Positions 9,150 through 17,480 of a stretch of DNA of 64,000 nt are shown here, one piece after another. The translations under genes and the position numbers were made by a program. The stretch comes from Ravibacter arvi (GTDB lineage: Bacteria; Bacteroidota; Bacteroidia; Cytophagales; Spirosomataceae). The stretch is taken from NCBI RefSeq assembly GCF_039540405.1, contig NZ_BAABEY010000021.1:51106-115105 (forward strand), given 5' to 3'. The notes beneath the pieces were generated by a model that saw only the letters and a program-made list of their open reading frames with translations, did no database searches and had not been told where the DNA came from. How positions within the stretch are numbered: the first letter of the stretch is position 1; every line of letters starts with the position of its first letter.

Positions 9150-12100
9150 ATGAATAACCTGACTATGTCACAACGAACCCTTAACCCTGTTACCGCTGCC
9201 GGTTGTCTCACCGCACTGCTCCTGCTCGCATCGTGCCGCGACCAACCGGCAGCTCCCTTCAACCGGGAAGAGGCCCTCCGTTCTTTTGAACTAATGGAGG
9301 GCTTCCAGATAGAAGTAGTGGCCCACGAGCCCCTCATCGCCGACCCGGTGGCGATGGAAATCGATGAGTCCGGAAGAATGTACGTGATAGAGATGCATGG
9401 CTATCCGCTCGACAAGAGCGGCTCCGGGAGCGTGAAACTGCTGAGCGACGAGGACGGCGACGGGGTGATGGACAAATCAGTGGTCTTTACCGATAAGCTG
9501 GTACTTCCCAATGGCGTAATGCGCTGGAAAAAAGGGATCCTCGTAACCGATGCGCCGCACGTGTTCTATTTTGAAGATACCGACGGCGACGGTCGTGCCG
9601 ACGTAAAGGATACGCTTTTGACCGGGTTTGCTCTTTCTAACCCGCAGCACAAAGTAAGTACGCCTAAATACGGGCTGGACAACTGGATTTATGTAGCCAA
9701 CGAACCGGCCACGGCATCCAAGCTCTATATGGATGAATTCGGCGATACCGGGACGGAAATACGGTTTCCCGGTGCGGCCGGAAGCGCCGTCCTGCCCCCT
9801 AATGCAAACGGTCGGAGCGTACGTTTCAGGCCGGACCGGCACCAGCTGGAAATGCTCTCCAGCGCCACCCAGTACAGCAACGCACAGGATGTCTGGGGCC
9901 GGCAATTCTTCGGCAATAACACCAATCATCTCTACCATGAGGTAATACAGGCGCGGTACCTGGCCCGGAACCCGCATCTGGCGGTCGCCAACGCCACGCA
10001 CACATTGTCGGGGTATGGAATGCCTGCGGATGTCTACCCCATTACCGAAAATGCGGAGCACCAGATTTTTACCGATGTCGGCGTTTTTACTTCCGCCTGC
10101 GGAATCAACTTGTATGGCGGCGGCCTGTTTCCGGAACAGTTTGACCACGTGGCTTTTGTTGCCGAACCTGTCAGCAACCTCGTCCATGCCGCCACGCTCA
10201 AAGGCGACGGAGCGAGCTTTAAAGCCGGGCGGCTCCTGGAGAAAAAAGAATTTCTCGCCAGCAGAGACGCCTGGTTCCGGCCGGTCAACCATTATATCGG
10301 GCCTGACGGTGCGCTCTATGTGGTGGACTACCACCGGCGTTATATCGAGCACCCGGAGTGGATGGCAGATGACATCGTGAAATCAGGCGCGCTGTATGAC
10401 GGCAAAGACAAAGGACGCATTTACCGGATAACCCCCGTCGGAACACCCGGTCCGGAATGGACAAAGGGACTTCAATTGGAAAAATCCGGCAATGAAGAGT
10501 TGGTCAGGTATTTGAGCCATAAAAACGTCTGGTACAGAAAAAATGCGCAGCGGTTGCTGGTAGATCGGCAGGAGCGTTCAGTGGTTGATCAACTCGCTGC
10601 CCTGGCGACCGAAAACAGTCAGCCGCTGGGACAATTACACGCCGCCTGGACACTCGAAGGGCTCAATGCGCTTACCCCCGCTACAGTAGCCGCACTGCTG
10701 GATAGCCGGGTTCCGGAACTCCGGGAAAACGGTATTGTCTTGTCGGAACTTCTGGGAGGGGAGCATGCTGAAATCACCAAGGCGCTCCTGGCCCTGCGGG
10801 AAGACCCCGATCCCCGTGTCCGGTTCCAGCTTTTGTGCACACTCGGCGCCCTGGATACCCCTGAAGCACGAGAAGCCCGTATGAAGCTGCTATTCGGGGA
10901 CATTCGCGATTCCTGGATGCAAATCGCAGCCCTTTCAGCCAAAGCACCTGATTATGAATCTCTTCTAAAAGAAGCCATCCGCCGCTATTCGTCTACCGAT
11001 GACGCCTGCCACCGTCTCATTGAAAGACTTACTTCGATGCCGGGTGAAACAGGCAGCCACGATCAGATCAGGTCGCTGATCGCAGAAGCGATCGGAGCCC
11101 GCGACCGGCATGCCGGGGGATGGCAATCGGCTATCCTGACGGGATTGGCCCGCAACAAGGCCACTGATTTCAGGCATGAAGACTATAATTCTACGCGGGA
11201 CATCCTGGTAAAAGCCGCCTCCGGCCACCCCTACCCGGCCGTGCAGGAAGCCAGCCTTAACCTGCTCAGGATAACCGGGCTGCCCAAAGGCGGGCCTACC
11301 GAAAAAGTGCTTGCCGCCAGCAAGGGAATACTGGAAAACCCCTCGGCTAAAACAGAGGACAGGCTGCATGCGCTCGCCTTCCTTTCGATCAACCCGGATC
11401 AGGCACTGCGGCCGGTGTTTTACCGGCTCCTGACGCCGAAAGAACCGGTTGGGCTTCAAAAGGCGGCGCTCAAAGTGTTAGGTGAAATGAGCGGCACTGA
11501 AATAGCTGACTATCTTACCGACAATTGGCAGCAGCTTTCTCCTCAACTCCGCGACGCTGCCATCGGCCTGTTCCTGGCCGGCGAAGAACGTACGCGGATA
11601 TTGATAAAAGCACTCGAAAATAATGTAATCGACCCTTCTTCGCTCGACTTTTACCGCCAGATTTACCTGATGACGCTTGCAAACGATACGCTGAGAAAAA
11701 AGGCCAGGGTTATCTTCAAAGACGAGTCCAAAACAGAGGAGCGTAAAAAAGCCATCGCAAGCTACAGCGGCGCGCTAAGCGGGAAAGGCAATGCAGAGAA
11801 CGGACAGCAGGTCTTTGCCAGGAACTGCTCCGTCTGTCACCAGATCGGAGGAAACTACGGAACGGCTTTCGGACCCGACCTCGGGACGATCCGGAACAGG
11901 CGGCCCGAATCACTGTTGACAGACATCCTGGACCCGTCACTGTCTATAGCCGACGGTTTTGACCTTTGGGAGCTCAAGCTGACAAACGGCGAAAGCAGGC
12001 AGGGGATTATCAGTACCGAAACCCCTACTACCATCGCCCTGAGTATCTATGGCAGCGCACCGGAGATAATCAGCAGACAGGACATTGAATCGATGCGGGC

Positions 12101-12191
12101 GCTTGGGGTAACCATTATGCCGGCGGGCCTGGAAACTGCTATCCCGGTACAGGAGATGGCCGATTTGCTGGCCTTCCTGAAGCAACCATAA
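9150..12191 (+). CDS. PVC-type heme-binding membrane dehydrogenase-like lipoprotein (c-type cytochrome)
   Basis: The 1013-residue protein begins five bases after susD; a lipobox (LLLASC) ends its signal. Residues about 35-430 form an NHL/glucose-sorbosone-dehydrogenase-like propeller (AMEIDESGRMYVIEMHGYPL, then DEDGDGVMD and DTDGDGRAD calcium-type loops). Residues about 440-870 hold HEAT-like helical repeats (LREDPDPRVRFQLLCTLGAL). The C-terminal domain is a monoheme cytochrome c with CSVCH at about residue 893 and a distal Met in TIMPAG. The architecture matches the family called 'PVC-type heme-binding CxxCH protein', whose substrates are poorly known. It is likely a periplasmic or surface oxidase of the imported ligand, passing electrons to the heme. 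Its position directly behind SusD in the operon is notable. Confidence 0.85.
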   Translation: MNNLTMSQRTLNPVTAAGCLTALLLLASCRDQPAAPFNREEALRSFELMEGFQIEVVAHEPLIADPVAMEIDESGRMYVIEMHGYPLDKSGSGSVKLLSDEDGDGVMDKSVVFTDKLVLPNGVMRWKKGILVTDAPHVFYFEDTDGDGRADVKDTLLTGFALSNPQHKVSTPKYGLDNWIYVANEPATASKLYMDEFGDTGTEIRFPGAAGSAVLPPNANGRSVRFRPDRHQLEMLSSATQYSNAQDVWGRQFFGNNTNHLYHEVIQARYLARNPHLAVANATHTLSGYGMPADVYPITENAEHQIFTDVGVFTSACGINLYGGGLFPEQFDHVAFVAEPVSNLVHAATLKGDGASFKAGRLLEKKEFLASRDAWFRPVNHYIGPDGALYVVDYHRRYIEHPEWMADDIVKSGALYDGKDKGRIYRITPVGTPGPEWTKGLQLEKSGNEELVRYLSHKNVWYRKNAQRLLVDRQERSVVDQLAALATENSQPLGQLHAAWTLEGLNALTPATVAALLDSRVPELRENGIVLSELLGGEHAEITKALLALREDPDPRVRFQLLCTLGALDTPEAREARMKLLFGDIRDSWMQIAALSAKAPDYESLLKEAIRRYSSTDDACHRLIERLTSMPGETGSHDQIRSLIAEAIGARDRHAGGWQSAILTGLARNKATDFRHEDYNSTRDILVKAASGHPYPAVQEASLNLLRITGLPKGGPTEKVLAASKGILENPSAKTEDRLHALAFLSINPDQALRPVFYRLLTPKEPVGLQKAALKVLGEMSGTEIADYLTDNWQQLSPQLRDAAIGLFLAGEERTRILIKALENNVIDPSSLDFYRQIYLMTLANDTLRKKARVIFKDESKTEERKKAIASYSGALSGKGNAENGQQVFARNCSVCHQIGGNYGTAFGPDLGTIRNRRPESLLTDILDPSLSIADGFDLWELKLTNGESRQGIISTETPTTIALSIYGSAPEIISRQDIESMRALGVTIMPAGLETAIPVQEMADLLAFLKQP

Positions 12192-12254
12192 CCATTTTCA
12201 CAAAGATCAATTGCCTCCGTGGCGACACCTGGTCAATCGTAAACCATCATTGGA

Positions 12255-13628
12255 ATGAAAAATCACAAAAAGCTTATCATCTTTCTCTTTCTCCTGGCTG
12301 GTAGCCTGGATAGGTTACCGGCCATGAAAAAGCCGAAACTTATCGAAGTCGGCGTGGCCAAAATAGAAATCACGCCCGTCAGGCCGATCCGGCTTACCGG
12401 TTATTCCGACCGCGATTTTCCTTTTTCGGGCGTGCACCACAAACTATGGGGGAAAGCCCTTGCTTTCGGAAATTCAAAGGACGGGTATTCTCTCCTGATC
12501 ACGTTAGACCTGCTGGGTATCCCGGGCAGGATTACCGAGCATGTACGCAAGGAACTGGCGCGGGAGATGAATGTCCGGCCGGAGAACATCACCATTTGCG
12601 CGTCCCATACGCACAGTGGGCCGCAGATCGGGAGCATCGTCTCTCATTTTCACAAACCCTTATCGCCGGATGAACTTGCAGAAGTGGCTCTCTATTCGCA
12701 AGGGCTGGTACCCAAGCTGAAGGAAGTTTCGCTGCAGGCTATCAGGACAATAGCACCTGCCCGCGTCTCCTGGGGGCAGGGCGAGGTAGGGTTTGCCGTT
12801 AACAGGCGGGAGCATATCAAGCCCAACGGCCCCGTTGACCATGCTATGCCGCTTCTGAAAATTACCGACCCTGACGGTAAGATACGCGCCGTACTGGTCA
12901 GCTATGCCTGTCATGCGGTTACGCTCGGTCCGCTCAATAATGTCGTACACGGCGACTGGGTCGGAGAAGCACAGCTTCAGATCGAGCAGAGCCTGCCTGA
13001 TGGGGCCATAGCGATGGTGTCGGTAGGGTGCGGCGCCGACCAGAATTCCAACCCCAGGATGAACACCAAAAATCCGGAAATGGACCTGGAAAATGCCAGG
13101 ATACAGGGCAAAAGTATTGCCGGTGAAGTAAGCAGGTTGATCGCATCGTCAGAGCTGAAATCGCTAACCGAGGCTCCGAAAGGTGTTTTGTCTAACGTCG
13201 ACCTGGAGTTTGCCGGTATGCCGGACCCGATGAAACTGGCCGAAGACGCGCGCGGAAGCGGACGGACCAGCAACTATTCCAACCTGATGCTGGGTAAAAT
13301 GGCCCGAAGCGAAATGCCTGAAAAAATTTCATATCCCATACAGGTCTGGAACTTCGGGAAGGACCTGGCGATGATTTTCCTGGCAGGAGAAGTGGTGGTT
13401 GACTATTCGTTACGACTGAAAAAGCAAATCGGGAAAGACAGGGTCTGGATCAACGCCTACGCCAATGACATGCCCTGTTACATTCCCTCGCTTAGGGTAT
13501 TGAAGGAAGGCGGCTACGAAGCCGAAACGGCAATGATCGGTTATGAAAAACCATCCAAATTCAAAGAGGATGTAGAAGAAAAAATTATCAATGAAGTAAA
13601 CCGGCTGTTGCCACAGGCTTTCAGGTAA
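12255..13628 (+). CDS. Neutral ceramidase N-terminal-domain-like protein
   Basis: The 457-residue exported protein carries the neutral/alkaline ceramidase catalytic-domain fold: VGVAKIEITP near the start, the zinc-site motif CASHTHSGPQIG (about residue 117), SYACHAVTLG and HGDWVGEAQ. It is much shorter than true bacterial ceramidases and lacks the C-terminal Ig-like domain. Where ceramidases carry the NxGDVSPN-type nucleophile loop, this protein reads VGCGADQNSNPR, so the usual Ser nucleophile seems absent. Such short homologues are common in planctomycetes and Bacteroidota and have no settled substrate; a metal-dependent hydrolase of an amide or ester is possible. It follows the heme protein by 63 bases and appears to be the last gene of the SusCD operon. 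Confidence 0.78.
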   Translation: MKNHKKLIIFLFLLAGSLDRLPAMKKPKLIEVGVAKIEITPVRPIRLTGYSDRDFPFSGVHHKLWGKALAFGNSKDGYSLLITLDLLGIPGRITEHVRKELAREMNVRPENITICASHTHSGPQIGSIVSHFHKPLSPDELAEVALYSQGLVPKLKEVSLQAIRTIAPARVSWGQGEVGFAVNRREHIKPNGPVDHAMPLLKITDPDGKIRAVLVSYACHAVTLGPLNNVVHGDWVGEAQLQIEQSLPDGAIAMVSVGCGADQNSNPRMNTKNPEMDLENARIQGKSIAGEVSRLIASSELKSLTEAPKGVLSNVDLEFAGMPDPMKLAEDARGSGRTSNYSNLMLGKMARSEMPEKISYPIQVWNFGKDLAMIFLAGEVVVDYSLRLKKQIGKDRVWINAYANDMPCYIPSLRVLKEGGYEAETAMIGYEKPSKFKEDVEEKIINEVNRLLPQAFR

Positions 13629-13634
13629 GTGTAG

Positions 13635-14026
13635 GCCGCGAATTCACGAATAGATTTGTATTCGTGAATTCTGTACAACAAACTTATAGATGGCTGATAA
13701 TTGAACGCATGGCTTCTATTGAATGGGTATCCAAAGATAAGCCTTCGACAGGCTCAGGCGCCATCCGGAGGCTGCCATCCGGATGGCGCCTGAGCTCGTC
13801 GAAGGCTACCTGCCGGATGGCGCCTGAGCTCGTCGAAGGCTACCTGCCGGATGGCGCCTGAGCTCGTCGAAGGCTGCCTACCGGAGGCTGCCATCCGGAT
13901 GGCGGGTGAGCCCGTCGAACCCCTTTAACACAATCTGCAGCATGTCTGATCCTCAACCAGGTCAAAACCTAGAGATTGTTTATTTAAATCAAAGCCAGCC
14001 AGCGCCGCTTCTCTCGAATTCGCGGC
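13635..14026 (+). mobile_element. MITE-like repeat element, copy A, with perfect 11-bp terminal inverted repeats
   Basis: The element opens with GCCGCGAATTC (13635-13645) and closes with GAATTCGCGGC (14016-14026), an exact inverted pair. Inside are a conserved left module (13660-13740), three tandem 34-bp units (13783-13884) built around GCCTGAGCTCGTCGAAGG and its partner, and a conserved right module (13910-14015). The same left and right modules recur at 21513-21851 (reversed) and 58161-58487. No transposase is encoded. It fills the intergenic space between convergent genes, together with a short conserved tail at 14046-14072 that is also found near 25738. Confidence 0.7.
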
Positions 14027-14075
14027 TCTGTTATCAGGGCCGGCCGCAAAAAACTTCTTTCCCGGAATGACCGGG

Positions 14076-16028
14076 TTAACTGATTTGCCTGAGAATCTTT
14101 TTCAGATCAATTCCTTTTCCCAATACCGGCTTAAAAAGGTCACCTTCCGATCTGACACGTTCTTCCGCATTTGAAATCGTAAAATCGGTCATTTTAAGGC
14201 CGGGCTTTACTTCCTCCCAATACAAAGGCATCGAAACAGTCGCGCCGGGTTTCGGCCGCAGGGAATAAGGGGCCGCCAGCGTCGCAGCGGGACGATTTTG
14301 GAGAAAGTCAATGTATATCTTGCCGGTCCGTTTATCGGTCATCCGCTCTACGCTTGTAAATGTAAACTGCTTGTCTACCTCCGTAGCCACCCACCGGGCA
14401 AACAGTTGCGACTGATCGTAAGTATACCGGGCGCCCAGCGGAACGTAGATGTGTATTCCGGTCGAACCGGAGGTTTTACAGCGCGAAGGAATTTTTATAT
14501 CCGTAAGAAAATCATTGATAGCCGCGGCCACCTCGATAACCTGGTCAAAGCTATTGCCTTCGTCCGGGTCCAGGTCAAATATGCACCAGGTCGGATAATC
14601 CGGCTTTTGAATGGTACTGCTCCAGGGATTCATTTCTATCGCGCCGAGGTTGGCCATCAAAAGCAGGGCTGCTTCGTTATTACAAAGCATATAATGTTTT
14701 TGCTTCCTGTCCTCGGGTGTCTTGTAGGGAAATTTCTCTACCCAGTCCGGTACTTTCCCGGTAACGTCCTTTTGATAGAAACTTCCCCCTTTGATCCCAT
14801 TGGGATACCGGTTAAGCGATTGAGGCCTGTTCTTCAGGTAGGGCAGTATGTACCGCGCCACCGTGGAATAGTACATGAGCATATCGCCCTTGGTATAACC
14901 GTCATCAGGCCATAACACCTTTTTAAGGTTGGAAAACTCCAGCCGGATGCCGTTTACGACCTTAGTTTCAGGGAAGGTCGCCGGTTTGGATTCTTTGGCA
15001 GCGCGTCCGGTGGGCCGGGGTGCTGTACTTAAGACTTCTTCTGCCTTGCGTGCTTTTTCTTTCATGACTTGTTCTGCATTTTTGTCCTCTCTCAACGCAA
15101 TAAAAACCGGGTGCCTGAAGAGTCCTTCAGTAGTTATCTCCGAATAAGAGATTTCGCATACGAGCTCCGGTTCCAGCCACACGGTTTGTGATTTTGCCGG
15201 AACCGCGTAATACGGAACATTGCTGCGGCTACCTACCGGCCCGGTAAATGGACTTGTTTTCCGCTCGTAAGCAGAAAAAAGCCGGAGCATTTTTTGCTGC
15301 TCCTTTTCATCAAACCCGGTACCTACTTTTCCGGCATATCGCAACTTGTTGTTCTCGTAGACACCCAAAAGCAGCGAACTGAACGGGCGCGAAGTACCAT
15401 CCAGCAAAAAATACCCGCCTATTACAACCTCTTGCCGCTGCTTTGATTTCATTTTAAGCCAGTCGGCAGAACGCTGCCCGGCCACATACCGGCTGTCGGA
15501 GCGCTTGGCGACAATCCCTTCCAGACCCAGCCTGACCGCAGCATCAAAAAAGGCAAGCCCGTCGGATTCGGCGCTATGGCCGACCCTGACTACGGGGTCG
15601 TCCGCCGGCACCAAAGCCGCTAAAACTTTGCGGCGCCAGGTAAGCGGCAGAGCTGTCAAATCCCTGCCGTCGTGCCAGAGCACATCAAAAACATAGTAGA
15701 AAAGCCGCCCATCCGCCTCCGACTTCCAGTTTTGCAACAAGGCAAACCCGGGGATGCCTTTTTCATTTATTGTGACAATTTCGCCGTCGAAAACGGCATT
15801 TATTCCCCAATTTTTCAGAGCGTACGTAACCGGGTAAAACCTTTCATCAAACGATTTACCATTGCGGGACTGTAAAGCGACTTCCGTGCCGCTGCAATGC
15901 GCTATGGCCCGGTACCCGTCCCATTTGACTTCAAAAACCCACCCGGGCCTGTCGAACGGGGCATCCACCAAAGTTGCCAGCATGGGCGATACGAAAGCGG
16001 GCATCGGTGCCTTCGCCGCTTTTTGCAT
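14076..16028 (-). CDS. ligD: LigD ligase-polymerase part (frame-separated from its phosphoesterase domain)
   Basis: This 650-residue reading frame holds an ATP-dependent DNA ligase domain (nucleophile Lys in EVKWDGYRA, about residue 35; GLEGIVAKRSDSRYVAGQRS; OB fold after it) and an archaeo-eukaryotic-primase-type polymerase domain from about residue 345 (FSNLKKVLWPDDGYTKGDM; metal motif FDLDPD). Together with Ku it repairs double-strand breaks by end joining. In Bacteroidota LigD is normally one chain of roughly 850 residues, with a phosphoesterase domain first. Here that domain lies in the preceding frame (16058-16702), and the frames meet at an A10 run. The start at ATG 16028 is the first in frame; if the full protein is made by frameshifting, no separate start is used. 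Confidence 0.88.
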   Translation of the reverse strand: MQKAAKAPMPAFVSPMLATLVDAPFDRPGWVFEVKWDGYRAIAHCSGTEVALQSRNGKSFDERFYPVTYALKNWGINAVFDGEIVTINEKGIPGFALLQNWKSEADGRLFYYVFDVLWHDGRDLTALPLTWRRKVLAALVPADDPVVRVGHSAESDGLAFFDAAVRLGLEGIVAKRSDSRYVAGQRSADWLKMKSKQRQEVVIGGYFLLDGTSRPFSSLLLGVYENNKLRYAGKVGTGFDEKEQQKMLRLFSAYERKTSPFTGPVGSRSNVPYYAVPAKSQTVWLEPELVCEISYSEITTEGLFRHPVFIALREDKNAEQVMKEKARKAEEVLSTAPRPTGRAAKESKPATFPETKVVNGIRLEFSNLKKVLWPDDGYTKGDMLMYYSTVARYILPYLKNRPQSLNRYPNGIKGGSFYQKDVTGKVPDWVEKFPYKTPEDRKQKHYMLCNNEAALLLMANLGAIEMNPWSSTIQKPDYPTWCIFDLDPDEGNSFDQVIEVAAAINDFLTDIKIPSRCKTSGSTGIHIYVPLGARYTYDQSQLFARWVATEVDKQFTFTSVERMTDKRTGKIYIDFLQNRPAATLAAPYSLRPKPGATVSMPLYWEEVKPGLKMTDFTISNAEERVRSEGDLFKPVLGKGIDLKKILRQIS

Positions 16029-16057
16029 GATTTCTTCCAAGCCCGGGACCTGGCCTG

Positions 16058-16702
16058 TCAGGCTATCCTTATCTTTTTTTTTTCGGTTTTTCGGGGCGGA
16101 TCGCTTTTCCGAATCCTGCCGGGCGTCCGCTTCGTACCGGCCACCTGTTCCAGCGTTTTACCGGATACCACCGATTTGTCCCTGGTAATTATCTCCTTCG
16201 CGGTTGCAAACCGGTCGTTGTGTTTGATAAGCAGCCAGGCATTGTCCTCGTTCCCCTTCATGCGGACGAGGGCGAACTCCCCTTTCAGCTTTTTTCCTTT
16301 CAGCCTGAATTTCATCGAGCCGTCTTTCCACTGTTCGGAGAGACGCTTCTCCATTTCTTTTTTAGTACCACCCTCCAATGCTTCGTAGCTTCCCTGATCC
16401 CAGACTATGACCGTTCCGGCGCCATAATTACCCTCCGGAATTATGCCTTCAAAGTCCTTGTAATCAAACGGGTGATCTTCTACCTCTACAGCCAGGCGTT
16501 TGTCTTCAGGATTAAGAGAGGGCCCTTTGGGCACCGCCCAGCTTTTGAGCACACCGTTCAGCTCCAGCCGGAAATCGTAGTGGAGCCTGGATGCATGGTG
16601 TTTCTGGACGACAAACAGGAGCGCTTCGCCGCTTGTCTCACCGCTATCGGGTTCCGGCGTTTTTTTGAAGTCACGTTTTCTGCGGTATTCATTGAGTGCC
16701 AT
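16058..16702 (-). CDS. ligD: LigD 3'-phosphoesterase domain (N-terminal part of split ligD)
   Basis: The 214-residue product is the 3'-phosphoesterase module of LigD: FVVQKHHASRLHYDFRLEL, SWAVPKGPSLNPEDKRLAVE and DHPFDYKDFEGIIPEGNYGA are the hallmark motifs containing the metal-binding His, Asp and Glu residues. The chain ends a few codons after the homopolymer with KKKIRIA. Stand-alone phosphoesterase proteins exist in other species, but here the ligase part follows at once in the -1 frame, and joining both gives 875 residues, the normal LigD length. Ku lies 15 bases upstream on the same strand. Confidence 0.88.
   Translation of the reverse strand: MALNEYRRKRDFKKTPEPDSGETSGEALLFVVQKHHASRLHYDFRLELNGVLKSWAVPKGPSLNPEDKRLAVEVEDHPFDYKDFEGIIPEGNYGAGTVIVWDQGSYEALEGGTKKEMEKRLSEQWKDGSMKFRLKGKKLKGEFALVRMKGNEDNAWLLIKHNDRFATAKEIITRDKSVVSGKTLEQVAGTKRTPGRIRKSDPPRKTEKKKIRIA
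16071..16083 (-). other. A10 homopolymer / A_AAA_AAG slippery site in ligD
   Basis: On the minus strand the phosphoesterase frame reads GAA AAA AAA AAG ATA. A -1 shift on A_AAA_AAG continues as GAT AAG GAT AGC CTG and runs without a stop into the ligase domain. A_AAA_AAG is the heptamer known from E. coli dnaX frameshifting. Short inverted repeats (GCCTGACAGGC, and CCAGG with CTTGG) follow within 45 bases. An 11-A run would also restore the frame, so slippage, phase variation or a sequencing error are all possible. Confidence 0.55.
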
Positions 16703-16717
16703 AACACAAAGGGTTTA

Positions 16718-17470
16718 TCAGGCCAGACTGGCCTTCAACTGTTCAAGAAGATCATCAGACTTGCGCGGGGCTGCTTTCAGCTTACGAATAGTGGGATGCT
16801 TCCCGCGTGCTTTTTCCTTAATAAGCTTGTTCAGCTCCTTGCTGTATTCATCTTTGTAGTTCCGGATATCGAAGTTTGCGCTATGTCGTTTCACCAATTG
16901 GACCGCCATTTCCATCTCAGGCCTTGAAACTGGCGCGATACTTATTTTAAGTTCAGCCGCAGGCCTGATTTGCTCCTGGAAACGCAGGGTGTTAAGCAAA
17001 AGAAGTCCCTCGTATGCCCGGATCAGCGCAAGGCTTTCTGTGTTACGCATCACAAAGGTAGACAACCCGGCCATCTTCGTTTTCCGGAGCGCCTCAAAAA
17101 GGAGCGAATAGGCCCTTTCCCCTCCTTTTACGGGAGCCAGATAGTAGGGCGACTCGAAGAAGACACTTTCGATTTGCGACTCCCGAACGAAAGACTGCAA
17201 ATTAATCGTTTTAGTTTTTTCGGGGCTGGCGGCCTCAAAGTCGCCTTCTTCCAGGACGACGTAGCGATCCTTCAGATAGTGCCCTTTCACAATATCGGAC
17301 CAGTCCACTTCCTTACCGGTATCCTCATTTACCCTTTTGTAGCGGATACGGGCGAGTGTTTTTCGCTCGAGCAGGTCGAAATCAGGACGGATGTCCTGTA
17401 CAGCGCTGTAGATTTTGACAGGTATGTTGACGAGGCCGAAGCCGATCGCGCCTGTCCAGATAGCTCTCAT
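16718..17470 (-). CDS. ku: Ku-family DNA end-binding protein
   Basis: The 250-residue protein opens with MRAIWTGAIGFGLVNIPVKI, the signature of bacterial Ku, and continues with DIRPDFDLLERKTLARIRYKR, ESVFFESPYYLAPVKGGERA and the C-terminal basic, lysine-rich tail. Homodimeric Ku threads onto broken DNA ends and recruits LigD, which is encoded 15 bases downstream. The two genes and the following SDR gene are closely spaced on the same strand, consistent with one stress-repair operon. Length is normal for the family (250-300). Confidence 0.95.
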   Translation of the reverse strand: MRAIWTGAIGFGLVNIPVKIYSAVQDIRPDFDLLERKTLARIRYKRVNEDTGKEVDWSDIVKGHYLKDRYVVLEEGDFEAASPEKTKTINLQSFVRESQIESVFFESPYYLAPVKGGERAYSLLFEALRKTKMAGLSTFVMRNTESLALIRAYEGLLLLNTLRFQEQIRPAAELKISIAPVSRPEMEMAVQLVKRHSANFDIRNYKDEYSKELNKLIKEKARGKHPTIRKLKAAPRKSDDLLEQLKASLA

Positions 17471-17480
17471 GATCTTTTGC

